Origin: Spirochaetota bacterium
Lineage (GTDB): Bacteria > Spirochaetota > Brachyspiria > Brachyspirales > JACRPF01
Direction: 5' to 3'
NCBI GenBank assembly: GCA_038043445.1
Contig: JBBTBY010000045.1
Coordinates: 1 to 64,000 of the forward strand
Length of the DNA: 64,000 nucleotides
The position numbers and the translations under genes were made by a program. Positions 16,127 through 25,230 of the stretch are shown piece by piece. The stretch's first letter is position 1; each line of letters opens with the position of its first letter. The notes under the pieces were generated by a model. The model worked only from the letters and a program-made list of their open reading frames with translations. It searched no databases and was not told the DNA's origin.

Positions 16127-17465
16127 ACGATAACATCCTTCCTGCCGATAGAAAATCTCCGTTTCCCGAACCGACGAAAGCCGAGAGCGCCGCACCGACA
16201 GCGGCTTCTTCCCGATGCAGAGTGAACCGTATCGGATGACCGAAACGTTCCTTTACGATGGCGCGGAGCAGGGCGTTCTTCCGAAGTCCATTGCCGGAGC
16301 CGGTGAGCGACCGGACGCGTCCGCGAACGGTCTTCGGCATTCGATTGTACATGTCATAGAGCTCATCCGTCATACCGTCGCAGAAACCGACGATGAGATG
16401 TTCAGGCGTGAGGTTATCCATGGAGATATTCGATATGGAGCCGCGCACCGATGCGTCCGTGCGTGTTCCGGCGAATCGTGTATCGACGGTCAATCTCTCC
16501 GCGAGTGTTCCGATCTTGAGGGCATTCATGAGATCGAAAATATCGCCGGGATCTTTTTCGCCGAAGAACGACAATGTTCTTTCGAAGAACTGATGCAGCA
16601 GGGCGTACGATTTTCCGCCGCAGAGCGATGCGCCGACGAGGAGATAGCCCCCGCCGGGGAAAGGACGGGTATCGACACCAGGGACGGCAGCATATCGTTC
16701 CGTGTATGCAGATATCTGTGCGCCGGTGCCGATATTGATGAGCGCTGTTCGGCAGATATCCTTGACCGAGCCGAGGAAACTCGCCTGATTGTCACCGAGT
16801 GCGGTGTATACGGGGATGCCGCGCCATGTGCCCGCTTTTATTCCGGACGGGACTATTTTCGGGAGCAATGCTGCGCCGATACCGGCTTTCTGCAAAGCGC
16901 GTTCATCGAAGCGAAGCGATCTGAGGTTGAATACGCCGAAACTCGCGGCATTCGTCGCATCAATGCGCGGTTCATTTGCTCCGGTCAATCGCATGACAAG
17001 ATGGTCCTGTATCGTACAGAAAGACGATGCATTCTTCGGCACGCATCTTGTTATGATGTTGTAGTAATGCGTCGCCATGCCGAATCCCGGTGCGACGGCG
17101 TATCCTGTTGCGGCGGAAAGAGAACCCGCGTACGTGGTCTTTCGATAGGGAAGTCCCGCGCGTCCGTCCTGCCAGGTCATGAGCGGGCTCGCCGCGTTGC
17201 CGTTCTTATCGACATAGACGATGCCGTGCATCTGTCCTGTCACACCGATGCCACGGATGTTCGGATATTTCCTGAGGAGCGATGTGAGGATATTTTCTGC
17301 TGTCGTGATGATCTTTTCCGTATCCTGTATGCGCTCCCATGTCCGTGATGTCCGTATGAACGACCGATTATCCTTCGTGATGGAAGCGATGATGCGCCGC
17401 CGCTTCGTGTCGATAACCGCTCCGCAAATGGATGTCGTGCCAATATCTATGCCGATGTATCTCAT
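16113..17465 (-). CDS. FGGY-family carbohydrate kinase (xylulokinase-like)
   Basis: A protein of 450 residues from the ATG at 17465. The ATPase-fold phosphate-1 motif is at the N terminus (Y-I-G-I-D-I-G-T-T-S-I-C-G). Substrate-domain phrases G-V-T-G-Q-M-H-G and T-W-Q-D-G-R resemble xylulokinase. N-I-G-T-G-A-Q-I and L-T-G-S-G-N-G-L-R-K-N are the second-domain adenosine-binding motifs. It phosphorylates a sugar or polyol with ATP in the cytosol. It overlaps the URO-D gene by 4 nt (ATGA). The substrate is not deducible: xylulose, fuculose, rhamnulose and others are all used by this superfamily. Its pairing with a ManA-like isomerase argues for a hexose derivative. Confidence 0.85.
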   Translation of the reverse strand: MRYIGIDIGTTSICGAVIDTKRRRIIASITKDNRSFIRTSRTWERIQDTEKIITTAENILTSLLRKYPNIRGIGVTGQMHGIVYVDKNGNAASPLMTWQDGRAGLPYRKTTYAGSLSAATGYAVAPGFGMATHYYNIITRCVPKNASSFCTIQDHLVMRLTGANEPRIDATNAASFGVFNLRSLRFDERALQKAGIGAALLPKIVPSGIKAGTWRGIPVYTALGDNQASFLGSVKDICRTALINIGTGAQISAYTERYAAVPGVDTRPFPGGGYLLVGASLCGGKSYALLHQFFERTLSFFGEKDPGDIFDLMNALKIGTLAERLTVDTRFAGTRTDASVRGSISNISMDNLTPEHLIVGFCDGMTDELYDMYNRMPKTVRGRVRSLTGSGNGLRKNALLRAIVKERFGHPIRFTLHREEAAVGAALSAFVGSGNGDFLSAGRMLSYENR

Positions 17466-18520
17466 GCTGCACCTGCTTCTGGAACGCATATATGGTCGAG
17501 TGTTGTTCGCCCTGCCGCTCGGAAGAGTGCGCGTATGTTCTCGAAGGGGACATCGTGTATGCGGTGTGCCGGCGAAAGAATGTATCCCGATCCGAATATG
17601 CCGCAGGTCTCCCGAGCGATACGCTCTATTTCTTCAGGGCTTCCATGACGGAGCAACTCCTGTGTATCGATGCCGCCGAGGAAAGAGAGCGAATCCCCGA
17701 ATTGCCGCTTCAATCCTGCCGGTGCCATGCCGGGAACGTTCGGCTGTATCGGGTTGAGTATATCAAGTCCGAGTTCGATGAGGTCAGGTATTATCGGGGC
17801 GATAGCGCCGCAGGAATGATGTGCGATGATGACGTCCGGCTTGTATCGCTTTATTCCGCGCCAAAGCTTTGCGACGAGCGGCTTTATCGATGTTCGCCAC
17901 ATGTCCGGTGAAATGAGCATGCTCTGCTGTGTTCCCCAATCGTCGCCGGTCCAGATGATATTGGCGCCGACATCGATGCAGTGCTTCGCCACCGCGAGCG
18001 TGTATTCGATGTGGCGTTCGAAGAGCGGCAGCATTGCGCGCTCGTCCATGGCGAGGGCGAGCATGGTCGGTTCCATGCCGTAGAGGCTGTATGCGGCTTC
18101 GAAAACGATAGGGGAGATATCGACGAGGATGGGATATTCTTTTCCATATCGTGCGACCTGCCGTCTGAGGATGTCGTACTTGCCGGGGGCGTTTGGGTCC
18201 GGATGACGATAAGAGGGCACGGCATCGATATCCCTGATCGGATATTCGACGATATTGAATGAATCGTTCTGTTTCAGGAAGCGGAAACCGAATTCGGAGA
18301 TGCGTTCTTCGCCGTCGGCCATCGACTGCATCATATATGCGTTCATACCCATGTCCACAGGGACGATATCATTGCCGAGCGACGGATGCAGATCGAGCAC
18401 GTCAACGCGGAGCGCTGCCGCCAGACGCGCTTCCCATTCGGGGCTGAACCAGACATAGAGCGGCTGTTCTGTACCGGACTCATGCCCAACAGTGCGCTGG
18501 ATACGTTCCTTCGCGGTCAT
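17462..18520 (-). CDS. URO-D-superfamily protein (uroporphyrinogen decarboxylase/MtaA-type methyltransferase)
   Basis: A protein of 352 residues, close to the URO-D superfamily length. It starts T-A-K-E-R-I-Q-R-T-V, the usual opening, and has A-H-H-S-C-G-A-I-A-P, the metal-binding-like segment of MtaA/MtbA corrinoid methyltransferase relatives, then G-L-D-I-L-N-P-I-Q-P and F-L-G-G-I-D-T-Q. No haem biosynthesis genes are nearby, and genes of this subgroup often sit in sugar or demethylation clusters rather than haem operons. A methyl-transfer or decarboxylation step on an operon metabolite is inferred. It overlaps both neighbours by 4 nt, so expression is tightly coupled. Confidence 0.8.
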   Translation of the reverse strand: MTAKERIQRTVGHESGTEQPLYVWFSPEWEARLAAALRVDVLDLHPSLGNDIVPVDMGMNAYMMQSMADGEERISEFGFRFLKQNDSFNIVEYPIRDIDAVPSYRHPDPNAPGKYDILRRQVARYGKEYPILVDISPIVFEAAYSLYGMEPTMLALAMDERAMLPLFERHIEYTLAVAKHCIDVGANIIWTGDDWGTQQSMLISPDMWRTSIKPLVAKLWRGIKRYKPDVIIAHHSCGAIAPIIPDLIELGLDILNPIQPNVPGMAPAGLKRQFGDSLSFLGGIDTQELLRHGSPEEIERIARETCGIFGSGYILSPAHRIHDVPFENIRALFRAAGRTTLDHICVPEAGAA

Positions 18521-19554
18521 GGCGTCGTCCTCCGTGCGTGTTCAATGATATCGCCTTTTCTGAGTATCGTGGATGCTTTCCATGTTCTCGGTTTTGTGTT
18601 CTGTTCGATGAGCCGGTCATAGGCGGTGCGTGCGAGAACTTCCATCGGCTGTGCATACACCGTGATAGCAAGTTCGGATGCGCCGGGAAGGTCATCAACG
18701 CAGGCGACTACGATCGATCGTGCGTGTGCGGACGCCCGCTGTACTGCCATGCCGATGACGCCGTTCCCGCATATGACAGCATCGATGGACGACGGCAGTG
18801 TGCCGAGCAGGGCTATGGCATCTGTGTCAATGCTTTTTTCCCGTCTCCACGGCAGTCGGTACACTGCGTTCACGCCATGGCGTACGTACGCGGCCTCGCG
18901 TTCGATAGTGCTTGTGATGACATCGTTCTCCCATCCGACATAGGCGATGTGCTTTGCGCCATGCTCGATGAGGCGGTCGTACAGTGAATCTATGGCGTGG
19001 GCATTATCGACGCTGATAAAGTCAGCGGTGTTCGAATCGACGATGCGGTCGAAGAGCACGAAATTCATCCCGAGACCGCGGAGCCGGGCAAGGCGGGGGA
19101 CATCGATAGATTCATCGTAGGGCCAGATGACGGCGCTTCGTATGCCGCGTTCGTAGCATCGAAACACCGTGTCCTCGATGCGTGCGCCGCCCGCTTTATA
19201 CACGACAAGTGTATCGTTCCTCTCCGCGGCAGCCTCGAAGCAGCGGATGAATTCCGCGAAGAAAGGATTCTCCGCTGGCGCGATGACGGCGCAGATGTCC
19301 AGGGCTCCTGCATGCGCTTTTGCAGTGAGCGATACATGCGTTCCGTGGCCCTGCCGCCGCGAGATGATGCCTTCTTTCTCCATGGCATCGAGGGTGCTGC
19401 GCACGGTAACACGGCTCATGCGGTGCTCGTCCGCAAGATCACGTTCCGGGGGCAGCAGCGCTCCGTCGGCGTACGTGCCTTCGTATATTTTCTGCGCGAG
19501 CAGTCTTCTCAGCTTCAAGTGGAGCACTTCGTCCGAAGAGACACGCCGTTTCAT
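18517..19554 (-). CDS. GntR-type HTH / LacI-type sensor transcriptional regulator
   Basis: A protein of 345 residues. The N-terminal winged helix (residues ~8-75) shows L-L-P-P-E-R-D-L-A-D-E-H-R-M-S-R-V-T-V-R, the GntR recognition region. The rest (A-L-D-I-C-A-V-I-A-P-A-E-N-P-F-F through V-A-C-V-D-D-L-P) is a periplasmic-binding-like sugar-sensor domain, as in AraR-type repressors. It sits inside the operon with 4-nt overlaps on both sides, so it is probably autoregulated. The perfect 7-bp inverted repeat at the operon promoter (25165-25183) is the natural candidate operator. The inducer is presumably a sugar or its derivative. Confidence 0.87.
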   Translation of the reverse strand: MKRRVSSDEVLHLKLRRLLAQKIYEGTYADGALLPPERDLADEHRMSRVTVRSTLDAMEKEGIISRRQGHGTHVSLTAKAHAGALDICAVIAPAENPFFAEFIRCFEAAAERNDTLVVYKAGGARIEDTVFRCYERGIRSAVIWPYDESIDVPRLARLRGLGMNFVLFDRIVDSNTADFISVDNAHAIDSLYDRLIEHGAKHIAYVGWENDVITSTIEREAAYVRHGVNAVYRLPWRREKSIDTDAIALLGTLPSSIDAVICGNGVIGMAVQRASAHARSIVVACVDDLPGASELAITVYAQPMEVLARTAYDRLIEQNTKPRTWKASTILRKGDIIEHARRTTP

Positions 19555-21971
19555 ATTCGTGTGGACCCCGGATCGAGACGCTTCATGATATCATCCTGAA
19601 TCGCAGGCGATAGATCGAGAAAATTCACGAACGTGCCGTGTATGCGCATGATGTAGATGCCGTTGGGCGCGTGCTTTTTCGGATGTGCGAGCACTTTCCG
19701 AAGCATGGCGGGTGTGTTCACGTTCACATAGAGATAGAACGGCGCCGTTCCATCGCTCGAAAAGAACAGCGGGTGTATGACGCGCTCCTTAAATGCGCGG
19801 CCTTTATCTTCGAAGGTGTCCTCGGGGAAGTATCGCGGGTCAATGCCGTAGTGCGATGCGTATCCGCCGGTCATGAGGTCGAAGGGCATTTTTCTTACCG
19901 AGAGCGTGCGAAAGCCGAGCCCGGTTATCGCCTCGCCGAACAAGGGGTCGATGCCGTAGCCGAGCATTTCGCGAGCGTGACGCCCGTCCGGTGTTGCGCC
20001 TGTCCAGTATCCGTAGAGTAGATGCGTGGATGGGGAACTGAAGTCAGGTCGAAACGGATTGCCGAGATAATTCTTCTGCGCGCTGATACGGCGGGCGACA
20101 TGCTTCGCGAGCGTTTTGGCTTCATCATCGACTGATGTGATATTGTTCCCGTATTTCGGAGCCGATGCAAGGAATTGACGAAGGTCTTCATCATTTATGA
20201 AATCGTTCTTGAGCGCCGCAAGAAGGCGAACCGCGTCATGAGGACGTTCTGCGATGAGCGAATCGATGGCGGCGAATGAATCAGCGACGACGGACAGCCC
20301 ATGGATGAGGCAGCCGCTGCCGTTATACTTCGTGCCCTGCTTTTTCGCATCGCGCATATCCACGCCGCTCTCTATCCCGCCCATAAGCGTGGATATGAAC
20401 GGTACGCGAAGAAGGGAGAGCGCTTTTGCGCAGCCGTTCGACGCTGCAGTCATGCGCTCGATGAAGCTGTCGAGATTCGCGTAGAATGCCGGCCGTATGC
20501 TGCGAAGGAGGGCGATAGGATCTTTACAAAGGGGCACTCCCCCTTGTTCTCTCGTCTCTGTGACAGTTTTCATATCAACATGTTCCGCTATTTCGCCGAT
20601 CGATGCCCCGCTGATAGTCGATACACCGCCGGAAAGCGTAAGTTCGAGCACTTTCGCGAGATTGAGCCAGCTTGCCGTGGTGTTGCCGTTATCCTTGCCC
20701 ATGATGAGCGGTTCCTGACAGCCGGCTATCGAGTAATCCGCAAGGTCGCTTCGTGCGACGCCGGAACGTTCAAGAACGGCAAAAAGTGAATCATCATTAA
20801 AGAGCGACGGCGTCAGCATTCCCGGTGTGAAGAAGAAGCGTCCGAGCGAAGCGTACATCTCTTTCGGTGTTCCGCTATGCAGTTTCACCGATAATATCGG
20901 CTGCGGATAGTTGCATTCGAAGTAGGCGTCGAGCACAGCGTAGCTCATTTTGTTGGTGAGATCTGCTCCATGCGCATCGCGTCCGCTTATCATGAGGTTC
21001 TGCGATATCGCCCAGCTCCTGTCGCCGACATTGAAGAACGTGAGGAGATGCTTCATGAGCGCTGCGGAATATGCACGGTCATTATCGTCCATGGCCCGGT
21101 ACGGCTCGAGCATGCGGTCGATATTGCCGACGGAGAATGCGTACGGATTGGGTGACTGCTCAAGGCACATGACCTGCCAGAGGAGGATGAACGATTGTAT
21201 CGCTTCGTAGAGGCTGCATGCGCCGTAGAGCGGGACGCGTGTGAGCGTTTCGGAGATGAGTGTAAGCTCTTTTGCGCGCTCTGTATCGGCAGTGCGGCTC
21301 TGCTCGCGTGCGAGCGTACTGTATCGCCCTGCGAGTTTTATCGCCGCTTCGAGCGATGACTTCATAGCGGTGAGCGTCGTGCGCTTTTCCGCATCGGCCT
21401 CATGTGAAAGCCGTGTGTCGATGCGCTCCATCTCATATGCTATGCCGTGAGCGAGTATCGGTCGGAAGTCGGCTATCGTGTGCCCGCTTACCTGCTCGAC
21501 GAAATAGGCGACCTCTTTCGTATCGTTCTCGATGCCGGAATAGACGTGCTTAAGCTCGCGTACGTAGTGCGTCGATGCGAAATATGTCCGCACGTTCTCG
21601 ATGCGCTCCTTCGTGAATTCGTCATTCGGTTCGATGTCGTTGTATACAGCAAGCGGATCGCAGTAGCCCGCGAACGATTCCACCGTGAATGCCGGATTGA
21701 TGAGCGCGTAACTGCGCGCGAAGGCATCGCGCTGTGTGCCGGCGAATACGGCGGCCTCAGGTATCGATATCGGCAGCTCCTCCGCGATGCGTACGAGCGT
21801 TTTTGCGGCGGCTGATTCGGGGTGATCGTCCCTGAATTCTTTTGCGCATCGCATGCGGATCTCCTGAACGATGAACCAGCCGTCAAGTCGCGTGCGGCAG
21901 CGTTCGGCGCTGAACAGCGCTTTGGCTTTATCGGACAGATGAGCGGCGCTATGGATAGTTTGATATGTCAT
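19551..21971 (-). CDS. Divergent glycyl radical enzyme (PFL-like, CxE eliminase type)
   Basis: A protein of 806 residues. I chose the second ATG (21971) because AGAAGGGA lies 6 nt upstream; the first is at 21977. The active-site loop is S-I-A-G-C-Q-E-P (Cys ~418, Glu ~420). The C-x-E pairing is that of eliminases such as diol, glycerol and hydroxyproline dehydratases, not the C-C of pyruvate formate-lyase. The C terminus carries I-M-R-I-H-G-T-F-V with the radical Gly ~779, 27 residues from the end, followed by the usual L-S-x-x-x-Q-D-D-I. Thr replaces the Tyr that normally follows the Gly. The activase is encoded in the same operon. Dehydration or C-X cleavage of a sugar-derived substrate is inferred. 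No microcompartment genes are present. Confidence 0.88.
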   Translation of the reverse strand: MTYQTIHSAAHLSDKAKALFSAERCRTRLDGWFIVQEIRMRCAKEFRDDHPESAAAKTLVRIAEELPISIPEAAVFAGTQRDAFARSYALINPAFTVESFAGYCDPLAVYNDIEPNDEFTKERIENVRTYFASTHYVRELKHVYSGIENDTKEVAYFVEQVSGHTIADFRPILAHGIAYEMERIDTRLSHEADAEKRTTLTAMKSSLEAAIKLAGRYSTLAREQSRTADTERAKELTLISETLTRVPLYGACSLYEAIQSFILLWQVMCLEQSPNPYAFSVGNIDRMLEPYRAMDDNDRAYSAALMKHLLTFFNVGDRSWAISQNLMISGRDAHGADLTNKMSYAVLDAYFECNYPQPILSVKLHSGTPKEMYASLGRFFFTPGMLTPSLFNDDSLFAVLERSGVARSDLADYSIAGCQEPLIMGKDNGNTTASWLNLAKVLELTLSGGVSTISGASIGEIAEHVDMKTVTETREQGGVPLCKDPIALLRSIRPAFYANLDSFIERMTAASNGCAKALSLLRVPFISTLMGGIESGVDMRDAKKQGTKYNGSGCLIHGLSVVADSFAAIDSLIAERPHDAVRLLAALKNDFINDEDLRQFLASAPKYGNNITSVDDEAKTLAKHVARRISAQKNYLGNPFRPDFSSPSTHLLYGYWTGATPDGRHAREMLGYGIDPLFGEAITGLGFRTLSVRKMPFDLMTGGYASHYGIDPRYFPEDTFEDKGRAFKERVIHPLFFSSDGTAPFYLYVNVNTPAMLRKVLAHPKKHAPNGIYIMRIHGTFVNFLDLSPAIQDDIMKRLDPGSTRI

Positions 21972-22011
21972 TCGCATTCCCTTCTACTGGCATTGTCGTC
22001 ATTACGGTCGT

Positions 22012-24246
22012 TCAGCGCTGCGGGATATCGAATGCGTCCCCGACGGTCTGCATCTCTCCGCGGGCGGCGGCCTCAACAATGGGGCGATGCGAGCGATAAA
22101 GCCCGATGCGTTTGCCGTCCCGGTACACGTAGACGAACACCTCGGTATCCCAGAACGGTTTATCCAGAACGGTCACGGCAAGATCGGCGCTGTCTTTCGG
22201 GTACACGGCATCGGGCTTGTGGGGAGAGGGGTGATAGACGAACCACGAATTGAGCCCTGCGGGAAATTCCCGTTCAGCAATGAGCGCCTTATCGCAGAAC
22301 CGTATCAGCACTTTGGCCGGTTCTTTCAACGCGACGGTGATGCCGATATAGTCCGTCGGGGGCGTCGTCGTAGCCCAGGCGAAAGCACCCATCGGTTCGC
22401 GCTTTATTTCTTTGGAGCGATAGAAGTCGGCCAGATCCGAGCTTATGGACCGCTGCCATCTCGTCTCGCCGCCGGCAGGCAGGAGCACCTTGCCGGCTAC
22501 CTGCGGATGATGGAACAGGAGCAGTTTTTCGTTCTCTATCTTCGGCAGAGCACCCGTGTTAAGCCATGCGGCATAGAATTTATTGAGCTCATAGAACGCG
22601 AAGCCGTGATTGCTCTCCGGCATGAGCGCGGAATCCTCGGAAAGGTCGTTCCACGTCGGTATCATGACGACCGGTGCGTCGACAGCGATAGCCGTGCGCC
22701 AGTCGTCGATGAAGTTCACCATGCCGAGCTTCTCACGGACATTCGGAGTTGTCAATGGCGGACGGCTCTGGGTGAACGACGGCATGACGGGGTACCAGAA
22801 TTCTTTGCCGGCAGCGTCAACGCAATCTTCGGCTTTTGCCCGTTCCTGTATCGCATGACCGTAATCGGCGTGGAACCAGTCGGTATACGCGTCGGCGCCG
22901 GCGAACCAGAGCGGATTTTTTTCCTTCAGGGTTGCCGGAGTGTAGAGGACAAGGAATACCGCGTCGCGTCCGCCGATCCTGTCGAAGAGCAGTTTCATCG
23001 CTTCCGGATAGGAGAAGAGTTTACCCCTGCCGTAGTCGGTCCACATCGTTACCAGCAGTTTCCCCCGGTATCGCCGCCACGACTTTTCATGCTGCTTGAG
23101 GATGAGCAATTCGTTGCCGATCTTTTCAAGCATGGGTGCGCTTTCCAGGTTCGCCCAGATATCCGGCGCTATCTTGAAGTCGCCGTCTTCAGCAGCGGCA
23201 TTGAAGAGCGCATGTATCATGCTTGCCGCATAGCTCGCGGGCAGATGGCTGTTGCCGAGGAGGCAGCCGAACGTATTGACACCGCATGCCTTGGCCATGG
23301 CGATGTCCTGCCGTGCAGCCTCGAGCGGGCGCCTGGTGTTCACGAGATAGGCATCGATATGGGTCGCCATAGTGCCGTTCGGGAGCGTCGGCGGTTCTGA
23401 AAAATTCTGTGTCACCTGGGCATCGGTAGTGTCGATACCGCCGTTCAGCCCGGGAACATCACATCCGACGGACATGCATGGCATATAATGTGAAATTATC
23501 AATTTGTCGGTCTTCGCACGCGCAGCATTCCTCGCGCGTCTCTCGGAGATCTTTTTCAGCATATCCGTTCCCGATGGCAGCGTATCCTTTTGCTTCATGG
23601 CATCATCTCCGGTGATCTCTATGTTCCCGACGAGTATATCGGTGACAGGTCGTGCGCCGAAACCCGTTTGGATCTGCATCGTTGAGTACGTTCCCCCCGA
23701 AGAGAACGGACCCCAGCCGGAAAGCGCTATTTCCCGAGCGCTGCCGCCATGTTCGGTTATCGAAAGTGATGCTGCGTCTTCAGTGCCGCAGGGCGGGATA
23801 CTGAGCGTGCAGTGATACCAGACACCGCGCGTGAACGTGCCGAGCGGCTTTTGATCGCCGCCGAAGGTGATGGTATCGTTGCCGGTGAACACAAGATAAT
23901 CGTTCGTGCCGACTTGATCGAACAGGCGAAGGAGAAAAACGCCGTCCCCGCCGCGATATGTCGTTTCTTCTTGTATCCGCACATCGAAGGAAATGGCCAT
24001 GCCCCCGCGGGCGGATATCTTCTTCATGACGTACGGTGCGTTGGCCGACCCCGCAGGGACACGCAGGTGCAGCACAGGGCCGATCTTTCCGAACGGCGAG
24101 CCCGTTGCCGCTTCGATGATGTTGTTCGCGTCACGTTTCCCTGCCGTCCATCCGATAAAACCGTCGATGAATTGGGCGTTCGCGAACGCTGTGCAGATCA
24201 TCCCCGCTGCGATGATGCACGCGATACGTTTTTTTCTTCGATACAT
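22012..24246 (-). CDS. Secreted GH71-like glycoside hydrolase
   Basis: A protein of 744 residues from the ATG at 24246 (GGAGG 7 nt upstream), with a signal peptide ending near A-F-A-N-A-Q. Residues ~25-220 look like a beta-sandwich module (W-Y-H-C-T-L-S-I). From ~250 a barrel domain follows (K-L-I-I-S-H-Y-M-P, C-G-V-N-T-F-G-C-L, V-V-M-I-P-T-W-N-D-L-S-E-D-S). T-W-N-D with an acidic residue shortly after is the hallmark of GH71-type alpha-1,3-glucanase-like enzymes; a related T-W-N-D-Y-P-E occurs in the protein at 34787. An extracytoplasmic action on an alpha-glucan or other polysaccharide is inferred, and the family assignment is tentative. It lies between the activase and its glycyl radical enzyme. 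Confidence 0.65.
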   Translation of the reverse strand: MYRRKKRIACIIAAGMICTAFANAQFIDGFIGWTAGKRDANNIIEAATGSPFGKIGPVLHLRVPAGSANAPYVMKKISARGGMAISFDVRIQEETTYRGGDGVFLLRLFDQVGTNDYLVFTGNDTITFGGDQKPLGTFTRGVWYHCTLSIPPCGTEDAASLSITEHGGSAREIALSGWGPFSSGGTYSTMQIQTGFGARPVTDILVGNIEITGDDAMKQKDTLPSGTDMLKKISERRARNAARAKTDKLIISHYMPCMSVGCDVPGLNGGIDTTDAQVTQNFSEPPTLPNGTMATHIDAYLVNTRRPLEAARQDIAMAKACGVNTFGCLLGNSHLPASYAASMIHALFNAAAEDGDFKIAPDIWANLESAPMLEKIGNELLILKQHEKSWRRYRGKLLVTMWTDYGRGKLFSYPEAMKLLFDRIGGRDAVFLVLYTPATLKEKNPLWFAGADAYTDWFHADYGHAIQERAKAEDCVDAAGKEFWYPVMPSFTQSRPPLTTPNVREKLGMVNFIDDWRTAIAVDAPVVMIPTWNDLSEDSALMPESNHGFAFYELNKFYAAWLNTGALPKIENEKLLLFHHPQVAGKVLLPAGGETRWQRSISSDLADFYRSKEIKREPMGAFAWATTTPPTDYIGITVALKEPAKVLIRFCDKALIAEREFPAGLNSWFVYHPSPHKPDAVYPKDSADLAVTVLDKPFWDTEVFVYVYRDGKRIGLYRSHRPIVEAAARGEMQTVGDAFDIPQR

Positions 24247-24265
24247 GCTTATGCCTCCACGATCT

Positions 24266-25162
24266 TCATCTGTTCGTTCTCGCATGATTTGCAGGTCCGG
24301 AAGTGCCGGCCATGTTCATCCCGTGCTCACGGAATATCGCTTCTGCTTGCGGTATCGAGAGCGTATCTCCCGATGCGGGGTGATAAGTTTTCCCGCACTG
24401 TTGCCATTTGACAGCCCCGTATTCATGATAGACGAGGAATTCGACCCGCGTGTTCGCCCCGAACATCGGTGCGAGCGATGCGAAACGCCGAATATCATCC
24501 ATTGTGCTGTTAAAACCGGGAATGAGCGTGATGCGTACGATGAGTGAGACATCGTTTTCGGTAGCAGCGGCAATATTTGCACGGACCTGCCTCATCGATG
24601 TGCCGGTGACGGCAGATGCGACCGCATCGTCGTGATGTTTCATATCGATGATAAGCGTATCAATAAAGGGGAAGAGCTCCGGCAGACGAGCATGCGTGCC
24701 GTTCGTTTCCATTGCGGTATCGATATCCTGTGAATGGAGCGCTTTAAGGAAGGTGCGTGTGCCGTCGAACTGCATCGTCGGCTCACCGCCGGACAATGTC
24801 ACGCCGCCGCCGCCGTGAAAAAGACTTTTCGCAGATAGAACTTCCTGAACCAGCGCATCGATACGGCAGGGGGATGCGCTCAGTCGTATGCCTTCGTTGC
24901 GATTCCTGGACACGCATTCTTTGCCCGTGCATCTTGCGCATAACGTTCTATCGAGCGTATCGGTAATGGCGCCGTGAGGGCATACGGCGGGGGTTAGTTT
25001 TGCCGCATTGACGATAAGCGTACCCGCTTCCATTCCCTCGGGGTTGGAGCACCAGGGGCAATGGAGATTGCACCCCTCGAGATGGTAGATCAGGCGATTG
25101 CCGGGGCCGTCCTCGCCGAAGTTCCAGCCCTTCTGGAATAGTGAGAGTGTCGCGCTGCTCAT
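24266..25162 (-). CDS. Glycyl radical enzyme activase (radical SAM)
   Basis: A protein of 298 residues. The radical SAM motif is C31-N-L-H-C35-P-W-C38. It also has G-x-D/E-G-P-G-N-R (E17-D-G-P-G) of PFL-activase-type proteins and the S-G-G-E-P motif. A single auxiliary ferredoxin-like cysteine set is inserted (C61, C75, C78, C83), fewer than the eight of the larger activases. It uses SAM and a 4Fe-4S cluster to install the glycyl radical on the enzyme encoded two genes downstream. First gene of the operon. The ATG at 25162 lacks a ribosome site, and the predicted -10 box is only 5-10 nt away, so the mRNA may be leaderless. Confidence 0.92.
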   Translation of the reverse strand: MSSATLSLFQKGWNFGEDGPGNRLIYHLEGCNLHCPWCSNPEGMEAGTLIVNAAKLTPAVCPHGAITDTLDRTLCARCTGKECVSRNRNEGIRLSASPCRIDALVQEVLSAKSLFHGGGGVTLSGGEPTMQFDGTRTFLKALHSQDIDTAMETNGTHARLPELFPFIDTLIIDMKHHDDAVASAVTGTSMRQVRANIAAATENDVSLIVRITLIPGFNSTMDDIRRFASLAPMFGANTRVEFLVYHEYGAVKWQQCGKTYHPASGDTLSIPQAEAIFREHGMNMAGTSGPANHARTNR

Positions 25163-25164
25163 AT

Positions 25165-25200
25165 GGTATTATATAGTAATACCAATTATGTAAAAGTCAA
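25165..25200 (-). promoter_or_regulatory. Operon promoter overlapped by a palindromic operator; near-leaderless start
   Basis: On the minus strand, TTGACT (25200-25195), a 16-bp spacer and TACTAT (25178-25173); an alternative TATAAT sits at 25173-25168. A perfect inverted repeat GGTATTA-N5-TAATACC (25165-25183) covers the -10 region and ends 2 nt before the activase ATG. This is an ideal repressor site for the GntR-LacI regulator made by the same operon. Confidence 0.65.
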
Positions 25201-25230
25201 ATCCACATCACGCTCGGTCTGCGGATAACA

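Noticed and set aside
15050-25162. Bacterial microcompartment locus around the glycyl radical enzyme
   Set aside because: No shell-protein (BMC domain), aldehyde dehydrogenase or phosphotransacetylase genes are found in the neighbourhood.
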